Position numbers and translations under genes: made by a program. From Nostoc sp. GT001 (GTDB lineage Bacteria > Cyanobacteriota > Cyanobacteriia > Cyanobacteriales > Nostocaceae), in NCBI RefSeq assembly GCF_030382115.1, contig NZ_JAUDRJ010000003.1, positions 5,585,233 to 5,649,232 of the forward strand: DNA of 64,000 bases, written 5' to 3'. The notes beneath the pieces are model-generated. The model worked only from the letters and a program-made list of their open reading frames with translations. It was not told the origin of the DNA and searched no databases. Below, one piece after another: positions 37,528 through 45,930 of this stretch (the stretch's first letter is position 1; every line of letters starts with the position of its first letter).

Positions 37528-37646
37528 TTACTCATTACTCATTACTTATTACTTATTACTTATTACTCATTACTTATTACTCATTACTCATTACTCATTA
37601 CTTATTACTCATTACTTATTACTCATTACTTATTACTCATTACTCC
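37528..37646. repeat. 7-bp short tandem repeat array (TACTCAT/TACTTAT)
   Basis: About 17 head-to-tail heptamers alternating between TACTCAT and TACTTAT. This is the STRR class known from heterocystous cyanobacteria. The ORF reading through it (37520-37756) is a repeat artefact. Confidence 0.93.
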
Positions 37647-37766
37647 TTCTTAAGAGCGCCTTTAGGTCGGTGAGTATGTCAAATCCTTTGCCTAATTATG
37701 TTGTCATAATCACTTTGAAAAATGTTTACAAATATAAGGGCAAACATTTGTACTGATATACCCATA

Positions 37767-38339
37767 CTATGTCTCTGTAGAAGGTATTTCTTTAATTTTG
37801 GTTACATCAACTTTGCTTAACCAAGTAATTAAGTCTTCTGAGCCAAGTGCAATCTCACTTCCCAAGGTTTTGATATAGAGAAGTCCGTCACTGATAATTA
37901 AATCTCTAATTGGATACCATGAATCTCGTGTTCTAATCAGAAGTTCTAACGGAATCCCTGATCTTGAACTATGCTTGCAATATTTCCACCAGGCTCGCCA
38001 TAGAATGACACATTTAGTACAGTTCATCTGATAGCCTTTGGGAACTTCGCAGTATTGATACTGATAGAAACCCCGACTATCTACTTCTCCTTTGAGGATA
38101 TAACTATATTCTGCTAATGCCTGATTGATCAATTCCCACTGGGTTGATTTTGGAGAAATCGAGAATTCAGATAAGGTGTTAGATAGTTGAACAGTGGCAA
38201 TTACGCCTTCAGATTTTGCTGTCAGTTGGTTGATTTTATACACTGTTTGCGCTGTCAAAACAGGATTTGACAACAAAATATCTTTTTTTTGAATAGAGTT
38301 TTGCACAAACTCTCGAATTAAATCTAGATTAGACAACAT
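37767..38339 (-). CDS. hypothetical protein with CxxC and CKH motifs
   Basis: A 190-residue protein I do not recognise. It has no signal peptide or membrane segment. The middle carries MNCTKCVILWRAWWKYCKHS, a cysteine/histidine set (CxxC...CxH) that could bind a metal, within a Trp/Tyr-rich stretch. Composition and codon use look like coding sequence. The stop is close to the STRR array, and no operon partner is visible. Confidence 0.65.
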   Translation of the reverse strand: MLSNLDLIREFVQNSIQKKDILLSNPVLTAQTVYKINQLTAKSEGVIATVQLSNTLSEFSISPKSTQWELINQALAEYSYILKGEVDSRGFYQYQYCEVPKGYQMNCTKCVILWRAWWKYCKHSSRSGIPLELLIRTRDSWYPIRDLIISDGLLYIKTLGSEIALGSEDLITWLSKVDVTKIKEIPSTET

Positions 38340-38555
38340 AAAATTTTTTATACTAAATTAACCAGTGTAATGAAAGTCACAACACTACTTAAATTAATAA
38401 CTACACTGGTTTTGCACTTAAATCAGGATTATTACCAGCTTTATTTATACTCAATTCTTTGTTGAACTAGGGTTTTGTTAAGTTTAATATCGAGTATGCT
38501 ATTATCCACTAGGCTAGTTGACAAAATTACTCTTTTCAAATAATGAGGCAGCAAA

Positions 38556-39362
38556 TTAAATTTTTACACCTTCGAGAAAAGGTTGAAATACCGGAACTAA
38601 TTCGGGACGACTAACCACAAGGGTAGGAAAAGAGCGATCGCTATAATCTTCTCCTGGTGACAACGGAAACGGTTCTGACTTCAGCGATGACCATACCCCA
38701 CCAGCAGCCTGAACAATTACCCAAGCCCCTGCTATATCCCAAACTTTTGGTGTCGCCTCAATCCCACCAAGAGTAGCCCCAGTAGCAACCGTCAAAAAGT
38801 TATAGCTAGCTACACCCAACATCCGAATTTTACAGGGAAAGCCGTTTTTGATAACTGCGGTGCTACGAGAACAGAGGTTAAAAAAGTGATTGCTGCTGGG
38901 ACTATCAACACTTGTGTGGATGGGGTGGTGGTTGAGAAATGCTCCTATTGGTGTTGCCAAACCAGATGAACCTGCCCAGAAACCATGAAAAGCTTGATTT
39001 AGAGTTGGTGCGTAAACATACCCAAAAATGGGTGTGCCTCGATACAATAAACCCAGAGATATTGTCCAGAGAGGAATGCCGCGTGTGAAGTTGGTTGTAC
39101 CGTCGAGAGGATCAATTACCCAGCACCACTCAGTACCGGGAAATGACTGATCACTCTCTTCGCTCAAAATGCCGTAACCAGAGAAATTAGAAGCGATCGC
39201 ATCTCGAATTTCCTGATCTGCCCATTTATCTGCTTGCGTCACCAAACTACCATCAGCTTTTTGGTCAGCCTGTACTTTCCCAAAATCTTGCATTAGCTGC
39301 TTGCCCACCCTGGTAGTAGTAGTTTGGGCAAAATCTAGAATTGTTGTCCAAAAATCATTCAT
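38556..39362 (-). CDS. inositol-monophosphatase family phosphatase
   Basis: A 268-residue protein. The Mg-dependent phosphatase motifs are LSEESD (about 71-76), VIDPLDGTTNFTRGIP (about 88-103) and WDIAGAWVIVQAAGG (about 220-234). In cyanobacteria members act on inositol phosphate, histidinol phosphate or PAP. The sequence does not decide between these. It is 56 bases after the PucC-type carrier on the same strand, so perhaps one operon. Confidence 0.9.
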   Translation of the reverse strand: MNDFWTTILDFAQTTTTRVGKQLMQDFGKVQADQKADGSLVTQADKWADQEIRDAIASNFSGYGILSEESDQSFPGTEWCWVIDPLDGTTNFTRGIPLWTISLGLLYRGTPIFGYVYAPTLNQAFHGFWAGSSGLATPIGAFLNHHPIHTSVDSPSSNHFFNLCSRSTAVIKNGFPCKIRMLGVASYNFLTVATGATLGGIEATPKVWDIAGAWVIVQAAGGVWSSLKSEPFPLSPGEDYSDRSFPTLVVSRPELVPVFQPFLEGVKI

Positions 39363-39418
39363 TGGTTATTTGTCATTTGTCATTTGTCCCATGCCCAATG
39401 CCCCATGCCCTATACAGT

Positions 39419-40852
39419 TTAATCTAAATCGCTTTCTAAAACAGATGCGATCGCTTGTTTGGCACTTGTTTGAAATTCTGTGACGTTCACCCGATTCAGA
39501 AACCAAATCGATGCCACCATTCCCAAGGCTTCTAGAGCAAATACCAGTCCATAAGCTAACTCTGGGCTAGGTAACAGCTGGCGTCCAATATCCAAAACTG
39601 TACCTCCGATTACTACCGCCACACCTCTAGAAAGAGACTGCGCTAATCCCCATGCCCCAATGAATGTACCTGCGGCTTCCGCTGCGGTAAGATCCAACAT
39701 CAAGCTAATTGCAGCCGTTGTTAAGAAACCTGTGGCTAAACCGAATAAAACCAAACCTAGTTTGAGAACTGCTGCATTAGCCGTGAATCCTGATATGCCG
39801 AGCAATATTGCACAGAATGCCACCAACATACAGCCTAAACGTGCAGTTCTGCGCTTACCCAAACGCGGGACTATGAAAAAGCCCGTAACGCCGTAAGCAA
39901 TCAGTAGACCCGTTCCATAAAAAATATTTAATTTGGTACTTTCCGCTAGGGGCATTTTAAACACTTGACCCGCATACGGTTCCAAAATCGGGTCTTGCAT
40001 AAACAAGCTGATAGTCATCACCAGTAAAAAGGTGAAAAATATACCTGTTTGTGGGCTAGCTGTCAATATTTTCCAAGCATTGCCTAGAGTGATGCTATCT
40101 TCCCGATTCACCAGTGTGGAACGGGTTGAGTATTGGGAGTACTTTTTTTCTACGCCGAATGTTGCTGCGATCGCTAAACCAAATACAATTGCTGGGACGA
40201 TAGTAAACAATCTGTTGATTGCTGGCTGTAAGGTTTCTACAGTTGCTTCTGGCGTTAATTGTTTCAGCAAGCTGGCACTAATAATCGCCCCAACAATAAT
40301 CCCCACCATGAGCATCGACCAAACCACACCGACTACTTTAGAACGGTTATCTTCTTCAGATATATCCACCAATAAAGCAGCAAAGGCAGTACCGCTAGCA
40401 CAAATTCCTAGACCGTATACAGCGAAAACTAAAGCCAAAAGTCCTGTCCAGCCGATTGTTTGGGTTGTCCATACCCAACTACCTGCACTATTTCCAGCAA
40501 GATTCATCTGCCACATTACTTGTACAGCTAAAAATGCTGCGATCGCAAATATTGCTGCGCCTACCCAAACATAAGCTGTGCGGTGGTATCCCCATAAAGG
40601 TTTAGCATCGGAAATCTGGCCAAACCAGATCCGTGAAGGAGCAACAAATAAAGGCAGTGCTAAAACTACTGATACCAGCGTCGCCGGAATTGCTATTTCT
40701 TGAATCATGACTCTGTTGAGTACCCCCAGAGTCAAGATTGACATCATGCTCAACCCCATCTGAAATAAACCCAGCCGGAACATGGTCAGCAGGTTTACTC
40801 TTGGCACAGATAGGGATTTTGTTTTGGTATCAAATACTTCACCGCTTGCCAT
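39419..40852 (-). CDS. BCD/PucC-family MFS transporter (pigment-protein assembly)
   Basis: A 477-residue protein with 12 hydrophobic segments. It begins LLTMFRLGLFQMGLSMMSILTLGVLNRVMI and has SRIWFGQISDAKPLWGYHRTAYVW, the characteristic BCD loop. The family includes PucC and LhaA, which help assemble bacteriochlorophyll antenna proteins. Cyanobacterial members are thought to supply chlorophyll to proteins such as IsiA or HLIPs. The first about 12 codons are duplicated, without the gene, at 42145-42191. Confidence 0.9.
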   Translation of the reverse strand: MASGEVFDTKTKSLSVPRVNLLTMFRLGLFQMGLSMMSILTLGVLNRVMIQEIAIPATLVSVVLALPLFVAPSRIWFGQISDAKPLWGYHRTAYVWVGAAIFAIAAFLAVQVMWQMNLAGNSAGSWVWTTQTIGWTGLLALVFAVYGLGICASGTAFAALLVDISEEDNRSKVVGVVWSMLMVGIIVGAIISASLLKQLTPEATVETLQPAINRLFTIVPAIVFGLAIAATFGVEKKYSQYSTRSTLVNREDSITLGNAWKILTASPQTGIFFTFLLVMTISLFMQDPILEPYAGQVFKMPLAESTKLNIFYGTGLLIAYGVTGFFIVPRLGKRRTARLGCMLVAFCAILLGISGFTANAAVLKLGLVLFGLATGFLTTAAISLMLDLTAAEAAGTFIGAWGLAQSLSRGVAVVIGGTVLDIGRQLLPSPELAYGLVFALEALGMVASIWFLNRVNVTEFQTSAKQAIASVLESDLD

Positions 40853-40864
40853 AGCTACTTTTTC
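40818..40864. repeat. direct repeat, left copy, flanking the Rpn-type gene
   Basis: 47 bases covering the 5' end of the PucC-type gene. They match 42145-42191 with two substitutions (core TTTGTTTTGGTATCAAATAC, then ACTTCACCGCTTGCCATAGCT). Confidence 0.9.
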
Positions 40865-41086
40865 GTATAGTTTATAGGATTTAATTTCTCTCTTTTAATA
40901 AAGATAAACCCTACCCGCTCGAAATCAGCGAACGAAAAGTTGAAGTTGCGATGGCGTTTTGCCCCGCCAGAGGCGATCGCAATTATTTAGCAGCCAGTTA
41001 TACCAACACCTTGATTAGCGTATGCTTCAGCCAAGTTATGATTAATTTTGATGGCTTGTGAGAAATCAGGTTTTTAGGATGAAGTA

Positions 41087-41932
41087 GTGAAACGAGACTC
41101 CATTTACTATCAAATTTTTAAGCGGTTTCCTCGGTTACTCTTTGAACTGGTAGATCACCCTCCTCTTCAAGGGCAAAACTATCGATTTGAATCACCTGAA
41201 GTCAAAGAAACCGCTTTTCGCATCGATGGTGTGTTTTTACCTCCAGAGGATGCAACATCGAAGGTAATCTTTTTTGCTGAAGTTCAATTTCAAAAGGATG
41301 AAGCCCTCTACCATCGGTTCTTTACTGAGTCGCTGATGTACCTGAACCGGAATCGTTCTCAGTACGATGACTGGTTCTGTGTGGTAATTTTTTCATCACG
41401 CTCTTTGGAGCCAAGGGATCAACAAACTCATCGAATATTTCTTAACAGCGACCAAGTGCAGCGAATCTATTTAGATGAGCTAGGCGCGACTAATCAGCAG
41501 CCAATAGGTATCAACTTGATGCAGTTGACTCTAGCATCGGATGAAGTGATGGCACAGCAAGCAAAGCAATTAATTGAGCGAGTAAAATTAGAAGAAACGG
41601 ACACACTGCCGCAAAACGAAATACTAGACATCATCACCACAATTGCCGTTTATAAGTTTTCTTCGTTGAGTAGAGAGGAAGTTGAAGCTATGCTAGGACT
41701 GACTTTGGAACAAACAAGGGTTTATCAGGAAGCGAAAGCCGAAGGTCGAGAAGAAGGTCGAGAAGAAGGTCGGGAGGAAGGTCGAGAAGAAGGTCGAGAA
41801 GAACGGGAAGCTGAAATGTTGAAACTTACCGTACCTTTGTTACTAAAAACAGGGATGAGTATGGAGCAGATTGCTCAACACCTCAATGTTGATATAGAAG
41901 ACGTTCAGCTTGCCGCACAGTCAAGCACATAG
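41087..41932 (+). CDS. Rpn-family recombination-promoting nuclease (DUF2887-like)
   Basis: A 281-residue PD-(D/E)XK nuclease-like protein of the Rpn/putative transposase-31 group. Pattern: YYQIFKRFPRLLFELV, then FRIDGVFLPPED (D) and VIFFAEVQFQKDEALYHRF (E-x-Q), the family's catalytic core. A GREE repeat (about five copies, 41743-41800) leads to a C-terminal helix. Start GTG at 41087. E. coli Rpn proteins promote RecA-independent recombination. Many cyanobacterial paralogues exist. Flanked by 47-bp direct repeats. Confidence 0.85.
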   Translation: MKRDSIYYQIFKRFPRLLFELVDHPPLQGQNYRFESPEVKETAFRIDGVFLPPEDATSKVIFFAEVQFQKDEALYHRFFTESLMYLNRNRSQYDDWFCVVIFSSRSLEPRDQQTHRIFLNSDQVQRIYLDELGATNQQPIGINLMQLTLASDEVMAQQAKQLIERVKLEETDTLPQNEILDIITTIAVYKFSSLSREEVEAMLGLTLEQTRVYQEAKAEGREEGREEGREEGREEGREEREAEMLKLTVPLLLKTGMSMEQIAQHLNVDIEDVQLAAQSST

Positions 41933-42483
41933 AATGGTCATTTCACGTCTGTTGTCATATTTTTGCAAAATGAGGAGAGCTTGATTAAAATCCTCAATTG
42001 CCTTTTTATGGTTTTCAGAGCGATCGCGCCAAAATGTGACAAATTAAGATGCTCATGATTTTATCAAAGAGTAAATAAATCCTCTGTTTAAGTTGCTAGA
42101 TTCTTCACTTCATTGAAAAGCAGACGCTACAGAGGTTAGAGAGCTTTGTTTTGGTATCAAATACTTCACTGCTTGCCATAGCTAATTTTTTGGATGGCGA
42201 TGATGCGATCGCGCCAAAATGTTACAGATGGATGTAAGATACTCATTACTTCATCGGAACTGGGACTTGCTAGCAGAAGACCCAGTATCTAACCTTTACA
42301 TAGCCCCTCTATTCCACCCAAAAGCACCGTAAATGATACCTCTTCGGTACTTTATAGCTTGTCCTGTAAGCATTGGGTTAAATCTTGCTGGGCATTAAAA
42401 TGCTGGTGTCATAATTTGCGATCGCTATCTAGATGTAGCATTCACATCTCAATATTTTAAACTTTCTTAAGGTTGTCAGGGAT
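41933..42483. other. repeat-rich non-coding stretch before the helicase-nuclease operon
   Basis: Contains the right copy of the direct repeat (42145-42191) and two imperfect copies of a segment with GCGATCGCGCCAAAATGT followed by TAAGATGCTCATGATTTTATC or TAAGATACTCATTACTTCATC (about 42020-42066 and 42206-42256). The segment looks duplicated and decayed. No ORF seen. It should also hold the promoter of the following operon. Confidence 0.65.
42145..42191. repeat. direct repeat, right copy (5' end of PucC-type gene duplicated)
   Basis: Matches 40818-40864 in the same orientation with two substitutions. Together the two copies bracket the Rpn-type gene. Confidence 0.9.
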
Positions 42484-45400
42484 ATGGAAGAAATATTAAA
42501 TCAATACTGTAAACAAGATACTCCTGGTCTGCTTCTCCTGAGTATGCCAACTGGTTCTGGTAAAACCTACAACGTTCTAAAGTTTATACATTCTAATTAC
42601 AAGGAGTTTGTCAAGCAAGAGAGAAAGATTCTGTTTATTACCAACCTCAAGAAGAACTTACCTACTGACGAACTCAAGAAACTTTTTATCGACAATGGAG
42701 ATGAGGAAGATTTTGAGAAATATTTTCTTTTTATAGATTCTAATGTAGATACTGTTATCAATAGCTTACTTGAAATTGATAACCAAATTCCTGATCAATT
42801 TAGAACTGAAATATATTTAGAACTAAAAAAAGATATAGAGCTACTCCAAAATGAACAATTGCCTAGCAGCTTTAAAGAAAAGATTAAAATAGATATTCGT
42901 AAAAATGTTGAGCCTGCATTCCGAGATATTATTCAGAAAACGTTGACCAAGAATTTTTCAACAAAAAAAGCTCGTTTGTTGGCTATAAAGAATAATCAAG
43001 ACTACCAATGGATTGGAGAACTTTATCCTGCCGTATTTACAGATGAGAAAACCATCTTATTTCTTAGTATAGATAAGTTCGTCGCTCAAAATTCAACACT
43101 TGTGGAACCATCATATTACTTTTATGAGCGGTTGATTAATGAGTCAGTTATTTTTATTGATGAGTTCGATACTACCAAAGATGCTGTACTCAAAAATATT
43201 ATTAAGTCTGGATTACGGCATCGGGTGGATCTTATTGATTTATTTTTGAACATTCATAATCATCTGATGCAAACCGAATGCCCTGAAGTACTTCTGCAAG
43301 AATCAAACTGGCGAAAGAAAAAATCTTCAGGTAAAAATTGGCTATCTCTACGAGAGCAAATTGAATCATTGCGAGAAAAAGCCAACTATATATTTAATAA
43401 ATATGAATTACAGCATATTTGTAAATCTCAGAATGAATTTTCAACTAAGGAAAGAAACTTTCTTTTTTATGATTATAAATTCCATAATGTTCTGGCTCGT
43501 AATCAACATGTAGAGATTATTGGAGATATAGATAGTCGTACAAATTGGATTAAAGCCTTTGATATTAAACATCAAAAATCAGGTATTGACATACAGGAAT
43601 TACTGAGTAGCATTACAGGATATTTATCCTATTTTCAGACAGGAGTTAAATACTTAGCAAATAACTATCGCCGTTTAAAAGAAGAAGATAAAGGTGGTAA
43701 GGAAACTTTTCCAATGAAATTAGCTATTCAGACAGTTCTTAATAATTTCCACCTTAAAGATGTTGAATTTTTAACCAATAGAATTCTTGAAGATGATTTA
43801 CCTTATGGCTTACAACCCTATCAAGGATCAATACAAAGTCAGAATTTTTATGATACAGGGTTTCGTTACTACGATATCGTCGATAGCGATGAGCATGATA
43901 CATTATCAAAAATATATATGTTTAACTTCAGCCGTACACCTGAATCTTTTTTAGCTGGAGTTTGCTCAAAGGCTTTTGTAGTGGGTATTTCAGCTACTGC
44001 CGGACTTTATACAAATATTGGCAATTATGATCTAGAGTATTTAAAATCTCGTTTAGGAGATTCATTTATACGTATTAAAGATGATGCGCTTGTTAAACTG
44101 AAAAATGTATATAACGAAGCAACTCAAGGCTATGATAAAGTCTCTATAAAAACTCAATTTATTGGGACAGATTCACAAGAACAAGCAATCAAACAGCTTG
44201 AAGAGCTTTTGAATGATCGAGAAGCAGCCCAGGATTTATGGAATACTCTTCTTCATACCATTACTGATGAGAAGGAGGAAAGTATCAAGTTTGCATTTTG
44301 CCGTTATGTCAGAGCTTTAACTGCATGGCAATATTTTTTAGATCATCCTGATTGTCATGCGTTCCTTTGTCTTTTCAATAAATTACCAAAGCCTTCCGAT
44401 CCAAAATTCGACCTGCATATATTGCATAAATATGCGGAACTTTTATTAGAAAGTCATCAAAATAATATTGATAGTTCTGTAGCTGATACATTCTTTGTAC
44501 TTAGTAGTAATAATTTTGATGCAAACAAGGAACAACTGCTCAATGAACTAAAAGATAATAAACGCCGATTTATTATTTCTGCATACCAAACCATTGGCGT
44601 TGGACAAAATTTACAATTCTCGATTCCTTCAGGGATAGAGCCAATACATATCAACAGCTTTTCTAAGGATTCAAATATGGATATTAACGGAATTTATTTA
44701 GATAATCCAACAAATATTCTTGTTAATATCTTTGAAAATAATATAGATGACGATAAGTTTATAAAATATATTTTTCAATTAGAATTTATTCGAGAAAACG
44801 GAGATTTTTCACTCAACCAGTTTAAAAGCAAGTTGGATGAAGCGTTTTACAGATATATAAACAGATATAAACCTAGACGCAAGGCTGAGGACTTTATCAA
44901 CCCATACAATACAAACGCTTATTCACGCTACTTAAATAAAATCATTATTCAGGCATTGGGTCGAATATGTCGTACCAATATGAAAGCTCCAACAATTCAT
45001 ATTCTTGCTGACGCTTCTATCCGAAAACATTTAATTGGATTTTCTCTGCCAGAAGATGTAATTCCTATTCGTGAATATACTGCTCTCCTTGAATCAGCAG
45101 GTGAATCACCTAACCAATCTGAAGATTTAATAGAAGCACAGAACCGTGCATCTCATAAAAGTAATCAAACTGCTACTTATATACGTCGCCAACTGAGTAC
45201 GCCGTGGACAAAACAGAGTGTTAAAAAGTGGCAAGAACTAAGAGAACAAGTTCTTTATCAACCAAGTATTGTAAAAGAGTCAGAATGCAATATTAACTGG
45301 AATAATATTTACCTGCATTTGCCAAAATCTGCCGATTCATATTATTTTTCACATGAAAATGACTATGATGATATCGAAGTTTTCTTTTCTGATAACTACG

Positions 45401-45930
45401 GGAAAAGGGAAGTTAAAGAAGTAAGCGAAGAAACTGCCCGTCTTTCAGAGTTGATGAAAATTGATACTTTACATAAATTGTTCACTGATTCTGGTTGGGC
45501 AACAAAATTTCCTAAATCTCAACTAATGCTGACCCCTCCCATGTTCAACAATATTTATAAAGGGGCATTAGGCGAAGTATGTGGGAAACATATTTTTCAA
45601 AACCTCTTAAAGATTCCCTTACTAGAACTGAATATAGATGAATTTGAACTCTTTGACTTTAAAACAGAGCAAAATATCTATATAGACTTCAAGCTATGGA
45701 ATGATCGGGTTGCAGTAAAAGCTGATGAAATAATCGAAAAAATCTGTGGAAAAATGGAGATTGTTGAAGCAGAAAAAGTTTTTGTTATCAACATTCTTGG
45801 TTCTTCTAACACTCCTTTTATTCCGATTCCATCATTTGACGGAAAAATTATAGAGATTCCCTATCTCTGTAAAAATGATAAGATTGATGATTTTGCACTT
45901 AAATTTATTGTGAATGAGTTTTTGAAATGA
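42484..45930 (+). CDS. SF2-like helicase with C-terminal PD-(D/E)XK nuclease, DdmD-like
   Basis: A 1148-residue protein. Walker A is PTGSGKT (22-28), DExD-like IDEFD (225-229), motif III SAT (503-505), a motif V-like TIGVGQN (703-709) and motif VI QALGRICR (823-830). Near the C terminus GALGEV (1027-1032, with E1031), D1058 and IDFK (D1068, K1070) form a plausible PD-(D/E)XK nuclease core. The length, order of parts and overlap with a roughly 700-residue partner gene match DdmD of the plasmid-eliminating DdmDE system. It may instead be a DinG/type III restriction-like helicase. The gene is A/T-rich and uses more AT-ending codons than its neighbours, suggesting horizontal transfer. ATG start with AAGG upstream. 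Confidence 0.65.
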   Translation: MEEILNQYCKQDTPGLLLLSMPTGSGKTYNVLKFIHSNYKEFVKQERKILFITNLKKNLPTDELKKLFIDNGDEEDFEKYFLFIDSNVDTVINSLLEIDNQIPDQFRTEIYLELKKDIELLQNEQLPSSFKEKIKIDIRKNVEPAFRDIIQKTLTKNFSTKKARLLAIKNNQDYQWIGELYPAVFTDEKTILFLSIDKFVAQNSTLVEPSYYFYERLINESVIFIDEFDTTKDAVLKNIIKSGLRHRVDLIDLFLNIHNHLMQTECPEVLLQESNWRKKKSSGKNWLSLREQIESLREKANYIFNKYELQHICKSQNEFSTKERNFLFYDYKFHNVLARNQHVEIIGDIDSRTNWIKAFDIKHQKSGIDIQELLSSITGYLSYFQTGVKYLANNYRRLKEEDKGGKETFPMKLAIQTVLNNFHLKDVEFLTNRILEDDLPYGLQPYQGSIQSQNFYDTGFRYYDIVDSDEHDTLSKIYMFNFSRTPESFLAGVCSKAFVVGISATAGLYTNIGNYDLEYLKSRLGDSFIRIKDDALVKLKNVYNEATQGYDKVSIKTQFIGTDSQEQAIKQLEELLNDREAAQDLWNTLLHTITDEKEESIKFAFCRYVRALTAWQYFLDHPDCHAFLCLFNKLPKPSDPKFDLHILHKYAELLLESHQNNIDSSVADTFFVLSSNNFDANKEQLLNELKDNKRRFIISAYQTIGVGQNLQFSIPSGIEPIHINSFSKDSNMDINGIYLDNPTNILVNIFENNIDDDKFIKYIFQLEFIRENGDFSLNQFKSKLDEAFYRYINRYKPRRKAEDFINPYNTNAYSRYLNKIIIQALGRICRTNMKAPTIHILADASIRKHLIGFSLPEDVIPIREYTALLESAGESPNQSEDLIEAQNRASHKSNQTATYIRRQLSTPWTKQSVKKWQELREQVLYQPSIVKESECNINWNNIYLHLPKSADSYYFSHENDYDDIEVFFSDNYGKREVKEVSEETARLSELMKIDTLHKLFTDSGWATKFPKSQLMLTPPMFNNIYKGALGEVCGKHIFQNLLKIPLLELNIDEFELFDFKTEQNIYIDFKLWNDRVAVKADEIIEKICGKMEIVEAEKVFVINILGSSNTPFIPIPSFDGKIIEIPYLCKNDKIDDFALKFIVNEFLK

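Noticed and set aside
42145..42191. Start of a second PucC-type gene
   Set aside because: Only about 12 codons are duplicated, and the sequence diverges completely on both sides.
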